From Helicoverpa zea (lineage: Eukaryota > Arthropoda > Insecta > Lepidoptera > Noctuidae), in NCBI RefSeq assembly GCF_022581195.2, contig NC_061465.1, positions 9,922,501 through 9,986,500 on the forward strand: a DNA stretch of 64,000 nucleotides. Reading direction: 5' to 3'. Each line of letters begins with the position of its first letter. Positions within the stretch are counted from its first letter, which is position 1. This document shows, piece after piece, positions 1-11,185 of the stretch. The position numbers and the translations under genes are program-made. The notes under the pieces were generated by a model. That model worked only from the letters and a program-made list of their open reading frames with translations. It was not told where the DNA came from and did no database searches.

Positions 1-491
1 TCGTTTTAATAATTTGGATTAATTTGGTTTTGAGAAGTTCAATGCAAAAGTGGAAAACATAGAAAAGCTTCTGACATTGAACTACACAAAAACCTGTAAG
101 AATTTTCACTGTACATGAAATATTTTTATTGAGCCTAAGTTACTATGGACGTCTGACATTGTTCTTTGTAAACGACGAACACAGTTATAGTCTCCTAGTA
201 AATTATTTATTTACCATACATATTGTATTCGTATACAGGTAGCAACTTTTTTTGAAATCTATATTTTCCATAAACAAACGATTTCCACCCAAAACACGTT
301 TTGAGGGTCCCAGAAATCCCACAAAAAGCGTAACATAAAACTTTTTCCAAAATCACGTTGTTCTACCAAACGTTTGCAAAAAGCAAAAAAAGTAAACGGG
401 AAAAAAAACAAAGATTTTTCCGAAGCCATGAAAACTCACTTTTCTTCTACCTCTTCGGAACAGGTGGTTGCAACAGATTCAGGCGTAGGTA

Positions 492-553
492 TATATAAGA
501 TTCACATCCCCTTTTCATTTAGTATCGCGTAGACCGCCGCCCGTGACGGACGT
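492..553 (+). promoter_or_regulatory. Candidate core promoter (TATA, initiator, DPE-like)
   Basis: TATATAAG lies at 492-499. An initiator-like TTAGTA places A521 about 29 bases after the first T of the TATA motif. GGACGT at 548-553 matches the arthropod DPE consensus RGWYVT exactly at +28 to +33 if transcription starts at A521. The 60 bases after the start are unusually GC-rich for this window. The spacing of all three motifs fits known insect RNA polymerase II promoters. No transcript evidence is available, and short motifs arise by chance, so this stays a candidate. Confidence 0.45.
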
Positions 554-676
554 CCCGCGTTCCTAGTGGTTTCAAATCGTACTTTGTTTCTCGTATTTAT
601 TAAATAACTTACATTTTTCGGATTGGTTCTGGTTTTGAAGTGAATTGTTCTGGATTTGTGGATCATAATGCCTTAG
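521..676 (+). other. Candidate untranslated first exon
   Basis: The segment from the proposed start to a splice donor at 677 (CTTAG|GTAAGT, a perfect donor consensus) contains a single ATG, at 668, which is followed one codon later by TAG. It would therefore be a non-coding leader of about 156 bases. The next host coding sequence on this strand is the opsin-like exon near 45.5 kb, whose own leader begins at a 3' splice site, so the two could be spliced together. This is inference from signals only. Confidence 0.35.
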
Positions 677-682
677 GTAAGT

Positions 683-1231
683 TACATAGAGGTTTTTGAT
701 TAGGAAAAGTAGCGTTATGTGGTACTTTTCAGAATGAATGGTAAATTCAAGGGTGTAAGTTAAGGAAAACATATCAAACAAGTTTTATCAAGAATAAACC
801 CGAAATTCAGACGCGTTTCCTATTCTTCTTGGTAGTAATTAAGTATACGTAACACTGCATCTAAATAATATTTGAAATTGAATCATACAAATTATTCTGA
901 AAAAAAGAATTTGTTGGGCAGAAGACAATCATTTTTTTTTTATTTACATTTTCAAATCCTCCTGCAAATTTTGCATATCCACATTACTTCCGGATTTTCA
1001 TTATTTTACAATCGTCTCTTAAAACCGCAGAAAGCTAAAAGCTTTTCACAAAAAATAAACTGCTGAATACCATTGAAACTTGGTACTCAAATATCTCTAA
1101 CGGACACGGATTAAGTACTTTTTTTTACAAAATCACTTAATCTCAACTTATCATCATAAATAAAGGGAAAGTGAATAGATAAACCACAGATAAGGGTAGA
1201 CATTAAACCTTAAGAAAAGGCGCAGGCATTA
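683..1231. other. AT-rich non-coding stretch
   Basis: This would be the start of the long intron if the leader exon is real. A 64-codon open frame at 872-1066 has no recognisable domain and is driven by T-tracts. I see no repeat family or RNA gene here. Confidence 0.5.
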
Positions 1232-1379
1232 TCCTCCGAGCCTTTTTCCCAACTATGTTGGGGTCGGCTTCCCGTCTAACGGGATGTAGCTTTACAAGTA
1301 GCGACTGCCCTATCTGACCTCCTCAACTCAGTTACCCGGGCAACTCAATACCCCTTCGTTAGACTGATGTCAGACTGGT
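1232..1379 (-). repeat. SINE family A, 3' part
   Basis: Reading the minus strand, the piece ends in GGCTCGGAGGAT, preceded by the CCCCAACATAGTTGGG block typical of the other family A copies in the window. The promoter-bearing 5' part is missing. A family B SINE is inserted at its upstream edge (1390-1658), so this copy is the older of the two. Confidence 0.8.
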
Positions 1380-1389
1380 CTTTACTTAC

Positions 1390-1658
1390 AGTTACAGTTA
1401 CAGCCTTTTTATCGTCCCACTGCTGGGAACAGGCCTCCTCTCACACGGAGAAGGATTGAGCATTAATCACCACGCTTGCTCAATGCGGGTTGGTGATTTC
1501 AGACTATATAGTCCAGGTTTCCTCAAGATGTTTTCCTTCACCTTTTTATCAGCCATTGGTGTATAAGATACACTTAGAAAGTACATACAAACTTAGAAAA
1601 GTTGCATTGGTACTTGCCTGACTTGGATTCGAACCCGCGCCCTCATACTCGACTCGGC
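1390..1658 (-). mobile_element. SINE family B, longest copy in window
   Basis: On the minus strand it runs from a tRNA-like head with a B-box (GGGTTCGAATCC) through a body unlike family A to a 3' end reading CCCAGCAGTGGGACGATAAA and a (CTGTAA)n tail. The flanks carry the direct repeat CTTTACTTAC (1380-1389 and 1659-1668), taken as the target duplication. The A-box end of the head is truncated compared with the complete family A copy at 63140-63522. The last ~95 bases of the head match that copy almost base for base. Confidence 0.8.
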
Positions 1659-1668
1659 CTTTACTTAC

Positions 1669-2271
1669 GCAGGCACTAGTAATAATTAGTGAAAGTGTGT
1701 TTACTGCTAACTACACATAAAAGGAGGCAATAAAAACTTATGACGATCATAATTGATACAGTACCAAATATGATAATCAAAATAACAAACGTCATTATTA
1801 TGTTAGTCCGTAGACCTTCAAATAGCAATGGGCAATGTGAACAATGATTACAATATCTTTATTTAGTAACACATTTTGTTATGGCAAGCTTAACCCATTA
1901 CACCATAGGCATGCCCATGGGCAGTCAATACATGGAACTTGTCTTTATATTTACGTGTAGGTATCTCAAATAAAAACAAACGTAATAAAAGTAATTGTAT
2001 CTGGTTTTAACGAATGTCAATCGCAGAAAAACGTCACGTCTTTGTAATTTTATATGCGTATGACGAACAAACCACGCCACACGATTATATGAATGGAGAT
2101 GAGGATGTATACGTTTCTGTGTTAGGTATTACTTATTAATATACGTATAATCTTTGTGACTTCAATACTAACTGCAGTCCATTCAAGCGAAAACTACGAT
2201 TAACGATACGATTTAATCGTGACACAGAGACAGTCGAGAGCATGAAAAAGGATATACCTCTTTCTTTTTAT
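1669..2271. other. Anonymous AT-rich DNA
   Basis: No open frame longer than about 60 codons, no inverted repeat and no family shared with the rest of the window was seen here. Confidence 0.5.
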
Positions 2272-2280
2272 CAGGGTGCA

Positions 2281-2354
2281 TTAACGCTCAATCCTTCTCC
2301 GTGAGAGAGGTGGCCTGTGCTCAGCAGTGGGACGATAAAAAGGCTGTAACAGTA
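2281..2354 (+). repeat. SINE family B, 3' fragment
   Basis: A 74-bp 5'-truncated copy that includes the CAGCAGTGGGACGATAAAAA end and the GGCTGTAACAGTA tail. It is bounded by the 9-bp direct repeat CAGGGTGCA (2272-2280 and 2355-2363), showing it as a separate retroposition event. Confidence 0.8.
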
Positions 2355-2589
2355 CAGGGTGCAAGAGGCCGAGTTACCTCGCGATGCTAATAGAACCCTG
2401 AGGAATCGTTAGGTGTCAAATATATTGTTGTGTTTTAATTTCACTACCGAAAGCGATGACGAATATAATCCTGACATTGGCAAAATCTTCGAGATCGTCA
2501 TTGATGGCATAGCTTGTCATATTACCTTTATGTAGTAATATGCGTTACTACATAAAGTTAACGCTATCATCACTACAAATTCATCACCT

Positions 2590-2762
2590 GCCTAGCCTTT
2601 TCCCAGCTACCTTGAGGTCGGCTTCCACCCTAACCGCTTGCAGTTGAGTACTAGTGTTTCACAAGGAGAGACTTCCTATCTGACCTCCTCAACTCCTTGT
2701 CAGACTCAAAGGGTTCTTACTACCAGTAACGACTGCCAAAGATTCAAATGACGGCCTTATTA
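2590..2762 (-). repeat. SINE family A, diverged fragment
   Basis: It matches the family A body (CCTTTTCCCAGCTACCTTGAG, TATCTGACCTCCTCAACTC, GTAACGACTGCCAAAG) with many substitutions and internal losses, so it is an old copy. Confidence 0.65.
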
Positions 2763-4873
2763 AAGAATTACTCTTACAGTTGAATCAAAACTCAACAGAG
2801 ATCGATTATACTTACATTATAACATACATAGCTAACTCATGAATTTCTACTAAAATAACAATCTTAATAAAATATATGTACAAATGTGAAATCTAGTACT
2901 TTTGCTAATTAATTATGAGCACATAGCAATTCCCTTGGCACACCTCGGGTTAAATTACAGACAGTCGGAGTTTCATTTGAACAAAAGGATATCTTCTGAT
3001 ATTATTATGTGTGCGTATGAGAAAATATCTCTGTTTGTTTATTTTTTGTTTTTGTCTGGAACACACTTGTAGTAGAAAAAAATATACTTATATAATGGAA
3101 TCAGGCGTTATTTCGTCGAAATCCATGACATTAATTGCTAGGAGAATAAAAGATAATGTGATTGTGATGTGTGTGAACACTTAATATCCTTCTTAACATT
3201 TAAAGAAAAAATATAATTCAATCCGTAATTTCAGCTCATGAGTATGAAACTTTGAAATAAAATTAAGACATGCCATTATAAAGAATAGTTTTCTTATCAA
3301 AACTAGGATTTTATGTAAATCATTGCATAAACGGTAAAATTATATGTAGGTAATTAAATAAAGTTTAAAGAAAATTATTATTGGAAAATTGTTATAGTTT
3401 GATAGATAAAAATAATAATTCTAATATATTTTTGCATTGAGTCTAATATCATGCAATTTGTAAAACTTTAAGGTATAGCAATCTTATTTAATAGTCATCA
3501 TAAAACCTTATTTATAGTAGAACAAATATTGCAAACTTTCAATCTAGAAAAACTATCAATAATGGAAGGCATTATGTTTAAACCATAATACTCTCTGGGG
3601 TTTAATATTAATATCAATTGAATAGATAGTGATAATATTCTTAATAATTTTGATTATGATAGGAGGGATACATTTTATGAAGATTAAAAAAAAATAGGTA
3701 TTTCAGTGTTTAAATATCTTTACCTACTTAAATTAAAACAGGTCGACTAATATTTTGTAGTGTGGGTGGATACCCTAAAATAAGAAAATACATATACTAG
3801 AGATTATCTGTAAGTGTACTTATGTCAAAGTACGATTTTGAAAGCCTTTCAGGACGCGACTAAAACCGCGTAAAACACTAGTACATATCATAAAATGTGA
3901 GCATTTCGCTGTTTGTTACTAACACTCGCTCGCAAGATTTTTTTATGGTTTCTATATGTTACCTACTTAAGTATATAGTAATGAAGTTCGCTCCTTACTC
4001 GTAAAAAGTTCCTAGAAAATAAACGAGTAAGAAAAAGTTTGAGAAAAATAACACCATGCAAGGCCATGAAGAATGTTTAAATTAGCAAAATGTTCGGTTA
4101 ATGTTTATACATATTGTTGTTATATTATTTTCTATCATTGTTGTTTTATTTTTCAATCGTTGTTATACAAGCTGTTGATTTGCATCCGTGCCATAGTCAA
4201 AGACGTAATTATGCTAATGATTCTCGACCCAAATCAATAAGAAAATTGGTACGAAAATTTTTGTTTTTTTTTTTTTTTCGGAAATTCGTCAATGCCACCT
4301 ACCCGTTTTCAAACTCGGCGCGTGTGTTACTGGCCTCAAAACTGTGCTGCGCCCTCACACAAACGCAAACACAAAGCATTCGCAACGATCACTCATGAAT
4401 TTCATTCATAAAATTGGATTATTTCTGAAATACTATGACATTACAATGACATAAAAAGCAGCGCATATTAAGTATTTCCCGTAAACTGTAATTCCAATCG
4501 ATTATTTACGTATTTTATGCCCTCCTCCTGAAGTATGGCACAAATGCAAATCAACACCTTGTATATCGAGATCGCGAAACTTTAAAATAAAATATATTTT
4601 CAAAAGTCATAAAAATAAGTGGTCTGTGAAAATATATTACTGCAAAACGCATAAAAAATCTTGCAACACGTGAAAAATCCATCGTCACGTTCAGATGCGT
4701 ATTTACTTAACACACAATAACTTTCAATGTATTTAAAAGCCCTATTATACTCGTAGATTCTTCGAAATACTTTATTACGCTTGAATTATTATTTTTTTGA
4801 ACATTTTACAAAAGTAATGCAAGCTTTTGTTAAGCAATAGGTATTAGTACCTAAAAGTTATTTTCTCTTTTTA
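2763..4873. other. AT-rich non-coding stretch, 2.1 kb
   Basis: The only notable open frame (4114-4398, 94 codons) contains a poly-Phe run produced by a T-tract and no domain. No splice-bounded exon, repeat family or structured RNA was recognised. Confidence 0.5.
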
Positions 4874-5452
4874 ACCGACTTCCCAAAAAGGAGGAGGTTC
4901 TCAATTCGGCCGGTATGTTTTTTTTTCTATGTATGTACATCGATTACTCCGAGGTTTATAGACCGATTTACGTGATTCTTTTTTTGTTCGACTCGGAATA
5001 GCTGCCAGTTGGTCCCATAGTCATCAGGTCAGGATCTGATGATGGAAACCCTGAGAAATCGAGGGCAACCTTCGAAAGTTGTAGGCATACATAGGGTAAA
5101 AACTTGACACTCAGGTGTACGCCTAAAAGCACTATTCAACAGTGAAGATTTGGAGCTGACCTGATGATGGAGCCCAGAGAGGGCCGAGGGAACTCGACAA
5201 CTGAATATGTAAACTACCTCGTGTTTGGGTTTAAATTATTTGTATTGACAAGACCTTTGCAACAGTGAAGGTTTGGAGCTAACCTGATGATGGAGACCAG
5301 AGAAAGTCGAGGGAACTCGACAACTGAATATAGTAAAATACCTCGTATTTGGACTTATATTCTTTGTATTGATGAGAACTTCCCACTTATATGGATAGTG
5401 ACAACTATTCGTTTCACTGAAAAGCAGTAAATAAAAAACTTTTTAACAAAAG
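4874..5452 (+). repeat. Foldback element, left arm with 123-bp units
   Basis: It starts with TTTTAACCGACTTCCCAAAA, the same terminus that bounds the complete copy at 43854-44535. Inside are two units spaced 123 bp apart (CTGATGATGG at 5160 and 5283), each with the text GAGGGAACTCGACAACTGAA. The mirror-image arm lies at 6057-6590, on the far side of two hairpins. Confidence 0.7.
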
Positions 5453-5632
5453 AATTAAACCGACTTCCCAAAACACTAAAAAGCAAAAAAAAAAAAACTA
5501 ATTTTAGGTGCATCGGCCTAGAAGTCGGTGGCAAAATTAGCTTAGTAACATCCATTGGACACCGACTTCTAGGCCGATGCACCTAAAATTAGTTTTTTTT
5601 TGCTTTTTAGTGTTTTGGGAAGTCGGTTTAAT
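5453..5632. repeat. Long perfect hairpin 1 of the foldback element
   Basis: Arms 5453-5529 and 5560-5632 are reverse complements over about 73 bases, apart from the length of an A13/T9 tract. The loop is about 30 bases. The arms contain GGTGCATCGGCCTAGAAGTC. Open frames reading across it are by-products of the palindrome and were not annotated. Confidence 0.85.
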
Positions 5633-5867
5633 TTTTTTGTAAAAAAGTTTTTTTCACTTAAGCCTTTATGAATAGGTGATAAGAAAGTAATTATAAAACA
5701 TAGCTTTCGTAATGAATGTGAGTCTATGATACGTTTAATATGAGTGATTTTCAGCATTAGCAGAATGACAATTTTTCTTGGTATAAATGTATAAAACTGA
5801 AATACAAAAAAGGAATTCAGTTTATTTTTTGTGGCATGCACTCTAATCGAATTCAAAAAACTTTTTA

Positions 5868-6056
5868 CAAAAAAATAAAACCGACTCCCAAAAACACTCA
5901 AAAGCAAAAAAAAACTATTCTTAGGTGCATCAGCCTAGAAGTCAATGTCTAATGGATGTTCCTAAGTTTATACGCCACCGAATTCTAGGCTGATGCACCT
6001 AAGAATAGTTTTTTTTTGCTTTTGAATGTTTTTGGGAGTCGGTTTTATTTTTTTGT
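5868..6056. repeat. Long hairpin 2 of the foldback element
   Basis: Arms 5868-5943 and 5980-6056 pair with few mismatches. The core is GGTGCATCAGCCTAGAAGTC, with one base different from hairpin 1, and the change is present in both arms. The arms also differ from hairpin 1 in CCGACTCCC versus CCGACTTCCC. Confidence 0.8.
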
Positions 6057-6590
6057 ATTTTTTTTTTTATTTTTGGCTTTTCAGTGACAAGCATAGTTGT
6101 GACTATCTGCATTAGTGGAAAGTTCCCATCAATACGAATAATACAAGCCCAAACACGAGGTAGTTTACATATTCAGTTATCGAGTTCCCTCAACCTTCTC
6201 CGATCTCCATCATCAGGTCAGCTCCAAACCTTCACAGTTGCAAAGGTCTCGTCAATACAAATAATATAAGCCCAAACACGAGGTAGTTTACATATTCTGT
6301 TGTCGAGTTCCCTCGACCCTCTCTCGTCTCCATCATCAGGTCAGCTCCAAACCTTCACTGTTGTATAGTGTTATTAGACGTACACCTCATTGTCAAGTTT
6401 TTAATCTATGCACGCCTACAATTTTTGAAAGTTGCCCTTCATTTCTCAGGGTTTCCATCATCAGATCCTGACCTGGTGATTATGGGACCACCTGGAAGGT
6501 ATACCCTACCAAAAAAAAAAAATTGCAAATCGGTCCAGGCGTCTTCGAGTAATCGGTGAACATACATAAAAAAAAAATAAAAAGCAGCAA
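6057..6590 (-). repeat. Foldback element, right arm with 123-bp units
   Basis: This is the reverse complement of the left arm: CATCATCAGGTCAGCTCC occurs at 6209 and 6332, again 123 bp apart. The terminal GAGGTTCTCAATTCGG block is lost at the end, so this copy is not intact. Confidence 0.7.
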
Positions 6591-7030
6591 ACAACAACTG
6601 AAATCCCCTGATTTCAGTTGAAAAAATATTCCTGGTGAAAATGAAAAAAGTTTCAACGTTTTCCGGGATAGAATTACCTTACCTACGACATTATCTTCAT
6701 TGGAGTGAAACATAGTAATCGACTGTCAAAATACTCATTCTCTCATATTACCTATTTTTGATAACACACTTTTTTTGATAACAATGTTATCCTTAATGAC
6801 TATTCAGTGTATTCGTATATTTTTATGACCGATAAAGTAAGCTCACATCTATTTTTGCGATTATATAAATTAATATCACGATCAGCTTATCTAGATAATA
6901 GGCAGCTTTTACAGTCACTATGACTGAGCTAGGAGCCGGAAATAGGTCCTTCATAAAATTCTATGAAGCATTTTTCATGCATCACTGTGACAGCAGCGCA
7001 TGTTTTAAAAACGCGAATGACGTTCATACA

Positions 7031-7241
7031 AGACTGTGTTTCGGATGGTACGTTAAACTGTAGGTCCCGACTGTCATTGAACATCCTTGGCAGTCGTTAC
7101 GGGAAGTCAGAATCCAGTATGCCTGACACCAGTCTAATCAAGGGGTATTGGGTTGCCCGGGTAACTGAGTAAAACACTGGTACACAGCTGCACCCAACCC
7201 AATCCCAACATAATTGGGAAAAGGCTCGGAAGACGATGTTC
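7031..7241 (+). repeat. SINE family A, headless copy
   Basis: It runs from GTGTTTCGGATGGTACGTTA to the terminal GGAAAAGGCTCGGAAGACGA. Most of the body is present but the tRNA-like head is absent. A 69-codon open frame across it is incidental. Confidence 0.75.
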
Positions 7242-7519
7242 ATACAAGCTACTGTCTGTTATCTATTGTATAATTAGCCTTAGTGTCGTAGATTTTAGAC
7301 ATCACGATTTGAGAAACAACGTTCTGTTCACATAGAGCAGGGATGGTGAACCTTTATTGACTTACGTGCCAAATTAAATAGAAAACACAATCATAATTAT
7401 AGAGGCGTGCCTTTATGGTAAATAGTTAACATGAAAAGGTAAAAGATTATGACGAAGGGACTTGTTTTTGATTCCCAAAGGAGAATGGGCGAAATGTTTG
7501 GGTGTTGGTCTAGTCCCCC

Positions 7520-8055
7520 TCTAGTAATGAGTCATACATGATTTGAAAGGTCTTTTCAAGCGTTACATTTTGTACTAACATACTACTTACCAAATCTTAG
7601 TACTTTAGATGGTAGAACGTGTTTAAGGTTTTCTTTTTATCGATATAAGCTTTCGAGATAGTTCTTAGATTCCTTCTCTAGTTACAGCCTTTTTTATCGT
7701 CCCACTGCTGGGCACAGGCCTCCTCCCACACGGAGAAGGATTGAGCATTATATATAATTAATTACTGCCTTCTCTAGTAATTAATTATATATCACTGGAA
7801 AGGCCTTTTTAAGTAGAACATTTCGTATGAACATACCTCCAACGTATTACAAGTACTTTAGAAGTTAGAGCTTATTTTAGATAATATTATCGATAGTTAG
7901 TTTCAAGTTCTTAGATTCCTTCTCTAGTAATGAATCATATATCACTGGAAAGGCCTTTTTAAATAGAAAATTTTGTACTAAAATACCTCTAACAAATTAT
8001 CAGTACTTTAGAAGCTACAGCAGATTTTAGACATAGTTATTAATTCACTAAAGAC
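7520..8055 (+). repeat. Three diverged ~150-bp tandem units inside the hAT element
   Basis: Units begin at CTCTAGTAATG-like text near 7520, 7772 and 7922. Each continues through a GGAAAGGCCTTTTTAA-type block and AGTACTTTAGA. After removing the SINE insertion the spacings are about 156 and 150 bp. The third unit is incomplete. Confidence 0.75.
7683..7767 (-). repeat. SINE family B 3' fragment nested in hAT element
   Basis: It shows the family B end (ATCGTCCCACTGCTGGGCAC on the plus strand) between direct repeats CCTTCTCTAGT (7672-7682 and 7768-7778). It splits the boundary of the first and second internal hAT units, so it arrived after the units had formed. The junction creates a local palindrome around TAATTAATTA at 7751-7789. 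Confidence 0.85.
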
Positions 8056-8449
8056 GTTTTAACTCCCTAAATACTAACAAACGACAATCGCCGCCATACA
8101 AGCAAATACTCTGCATAACACAAGCTTTCTATTGATATATCACTAAATGCTACAGGAGAGGAAGACCAAAACGCTCATTGTCCTTTACATGAATTCTTAG
8201 ATCTCTTAATAAAATAGGCTCTATTCTGAATATGGGAAGAATCATAATTAAGTACATAATTTCAATTGAAAACTTGCAAAATAATGGCGTGCCCAAATTA
8301 TTTAGCTGCGTGCCACCACGGGCACGCGTGCCATTGGTTCGCCATCCCTGACATAGAGTGTTATTTTTAGCGTATAATACGATCATTGTAGCAATCCCTA
8401 ATCCAATTGTGTTATACCTTTTACAAATGAATCACAATTTAACTTTTCA

Positions 8450-8622
8450 AAAACCGACTCCCAAAAACACTGAAAAGCAAAAAAAAAAATATTCTTAGGT
8501 GCATCGGCCTAGAAGTCAGTGTCTAATGGATGTTCCTGAGTTTAACGCCACCGACTTCTAGGCCGATGCACCTAAGAATAGTTTTTTTTTTTGCTTTTCA
8601 GTGTTTTTGGGAGTCGGTTTTA
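8450..8622. repeat. Long hairpin 3 of the foldback family
   Basis: Arms 8450-8519 and 8551-8622 pair through GGTGCATCGGCCTAGAAGTC and the A-tract with little mismatch. Hairpin 2 and this one both carry the ACTCCC and ATTCTTAGG variants, so they form one subfamily. Confidence 0.8.
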
Positions 8623-9145
8623 TTTTTTTGGAAAAAGTTTTTTATTTTTGGCTTTTCAGTGACAAGCATAGTTGTCACTGTCCGCATTTGTGGAAAGTTC
8701 TCATCAATACGAATAATATAAGCCCAAACACGAGGTAGTTTACATATTTAGTTGTCGAGTTCCCTCGGCCTTCTCAGGTCTTCATCATCAGATCAGCTCC
8801 AAACCTTCACAGTTGCAAAGGTCTCGTCAATATAAATAATATAAGCCCAAACACGAGGTAGTTTACATATTCAGTTGTCGAGTTCACTCGACCTTCTCTC
8901 GTCTCCATCATCAGGTCAGCTCCAAAACTTCACTGTTGCATAGTGTTATCAGACGTACACCTCATTGTTAAGTTTTTAACCTATGCACACCTACAATTTT
9001 CGAAAGTTGTCCTCAATTTCTCAGAGAAAAAAAGATTTTTTGAAATCGGTTCAGGCATCTTTGAGAAATCGAGTAACAAACATAAAAAAAGAAATACAGC
9101 CGAATTGAGAACCTCCTCCTTTTTTTTGAAGTCGATTGAAAATAT
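8623..9145 (-). repeat. Foldback element arm, second locus
   Basis: It has the same order as 6057-6590, with two CATCATCAG-containing units 122 bp apart (8786 and 8908). It retains the end block GAATTGAGAACCTCCTCC near 9103. The outer arm on the other side is missing, replaced by the hAT element's flank. Confidence 0.7.
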
Positions 9146-9717
9146 ACCAGTTCCACTTATTACATAGTTGATATTTTGCCGGCTTATTTCCAGTAAATGG
9201 GGCCCAAATACTGAGAAATATCGTGTCGGATGAATCCAATAATTTCTCCGTTCTATTTTCATCAGTCATATCAATGTGTTACATTAGCTAATTAAAGCTA
9301 AGCCTAGATTGCATTAATTCCTGGAATTATAATTCATACTTCAAAATATATGCACGTAGATTATGTGGTTCATTAAAAGTGACTGCATAAATATTTTATA
9401 GCAGAAAGTATCGCCACAACTGCCTGTCTGTTCTTAATGAACTCAAAAACTACTGCACTTTCATCCAATCACATTTTCATGCACCATTACCCAGTTTTAT
9501 TTTCATAAGTAAGGTGTGGTTAGTGAAATTATTTTTTAAAAAGGTTTTAAAGAAAGAAGATAGAGAGAAAAACCATTTATTTACACGACTTTGTTTACGC
9601 AAACAACATTTACAAGTGCTGAAGATTTTTCATTAATAGATAGAGGTATTTATGAGGAAACTATCCAAAGCTACTTAATGCGAGCCACACATTCAATATA
9701 ATAACCTTCAATCTTCC
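9146..9717. other. Anonymous AT-rich DNA
   Basis: A stretch near 9410-9490 (AACTGCCTGTCTG, CTCAAAAACTACTGCAC) resembles decayed Helitron-like moth repeats, but no boundary could be set. Confidence 0.4.
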
Positions 9718-10005
9718 CACTTTTGGAGCTAAGGGCATGAAGGATGTGGGCGAATCCGTGCCGAGGCGTGGGCAAAATCCAATTTATCCAGTATTTTTTA
9801 TATTCCCACAATATTTTGCGGTAGCACCGGCTGTCGCTGAAAACCAGCGCTGGGACTCCGTCTTGTTCCGGGTCGTAGCATTATCCTGAGCGAGGGCCGT
9901 ATTGCGCGCTTTAAGACGCATATTTTCCCCTTCTATTATTCTGATTTAAGTTTGTGGTATGCATCTTTGATTGCGCAATAAAAATTATTTTCTTTCTTTC
10001 TGTAC
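9718..10005 (+). repeat. Probable LINE 3' untranslated fragment
   Basis: This is a GC-richer block containing CGCTGAAAACCAGCGCTGGG, a self-complementary stem, and GAGCGAGGGCCGTATTGCGC. It ends in AATAAAAATTATTTTC and a short TTTC-repeat tail. It resembles widespread moth non-LTR retrotransposon 3' ends, but no coding part is present to fix the clade. Confidence 0.45.
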
Positions 10006-11085
10006 TATAGGCATTACTTCATAACTTACTGACCTACAAAATATTGATCCGATACCGACTTGACTGATTGCAAAGCAACCATTAGCAGCCATTTATGATA
10101 TATATCAAAATTCATGGAACATAACCCTTTTATTTTTTGTCGAGGTATGAGATTGATTTGACACGACATAACCATTTTGAACTGTCAAACTACGTAATTA
10201 CACACATAACATTTAAAATGACAAGTTGCAGTATCTATATCAGTATCTATAAAGTCTACTTACTACTACTACTATAAAAGGTACTAATTAAAAAAAAAAC
10301 TGACCAAAACCTGGGCAAAATAAATAAAAAAAAACAAACAGACTTTTACTCTGTTTTAAGCAGGCGCTTTGAAATACGAATCAATTTAAAGTCTCATAAA
10401 GGCCGAGTAGATTTATATGATAATACAAGTCTAGGCCTTTAGTTAATGGGCCAAGTTAGTCCACAATTTCGCGCATGTGCGGTTTCACACATTCATCAGC
10501 TCAAAATTTAGAATTCACGTGTAACCTTTAAATTACATGAGGTAACTTATATCCAATGGCTCACTGTAGTTATTTTGCAAAATTGATACACGTGCCTCAA
10601 AACCCTCCTTAGATTTGTTTTGACACGTGTTAAGTTACGTAACTCGAGTGACTGTTATCCGTACTTTGGAAACCGGAGTTCAATCGCCCCATTGAATTCC
10701 GGATACTTTTAATTGGTTTCGTGAAGACCTACACTTCGAACACTTGGTTTTTTCATCGAAATAATAAATTAACTGTTTACCTTCGATTTAATTGATTGAT
10801 TGATTCTACAAGAATTTTGATTGTAATTCCGAGAATTGATCGTAAATATCTAGAAAGAAGGTTTGTTCGAAATTATTTTCTATAAAATATTTGTTAGGTA
10901 TTTTAAGAATTGGTTTACCCGTATAGTTTCTATTCTATAGGGTTGCAACCAATATTAGTAGGTTTGATATTTGCCGAAAACAGCCAATTACTCAATATCT
11001 ACTATTGGAATTTTACCGATAAAATGTTTGAGAATAATATTTTTGCAATAACTTGCTTCTATCCGTGTTTATAAAGCCGCGTTGC
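10006..11085. other. Anonymous AT-rich DNA
   Basis: It holds a short ACT/CTA microsatellite near 10258-10275 and little else. No open frame reaches 60 codons. Confidence 0.5.
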
Positions 11086-11093
11086 CACTAGGT

Positions 11094-11177
11094 CCTCCTA
11101 GGTCCTATCCTTCTCCACGTGAGAGGAGGCCTGTGCCCAGCAGTGGGACGATAAAAAGGCTGTAACAGTAACAGTTA
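11094..11177 (+). repeat. SINE family B, 3' fragment
   Basis: A truncated copy ending CAGCAGTGGGACGATAAAAA and GGCTGTAACAGTAACAG. It is bounded by CCACTAGG at 11086-11093 and 11178-11185. Confidence 0.8.
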
Positions 11178-11185
11178 CCACTAGG

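Larger units (their letters stand above)
7338..8350. mobile_element. Non-autonomous hAT element, 1,013 bp
   Basis: The ends are CAGGGATGGTGAACC and its near-complement GGTTCGCCATCCCTG. They are flanked by the perfect 8-bp duplication ACATAGAG (7330-7337 and 8351-8358). An 8-bp duplication and a CAGGG terminus are hallmarks of the hAT superfamily. No transposase reading frame was found; the 78-codon frame at 8150-8386 has no hAT dimerisation motif. The interior consists largely of a three-unit tandem repeat plus a nested SINE. Confidence 0.9.

Noticed and set aside
5130..5370. CRISPR-like spaced repeats
   Set aside because: The 123-bp units are near-identical throughout, with no short repeat/unique spacer pattern, and the genome is eukaryotic.
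5355..5907. Open frames of 75 and 112 codons with PTSRPMHLKLVFFF-like text
   Set aside because: They read across palindromic hairpins; the same text recurs at 8530 in another hairpin and is not a protein family.
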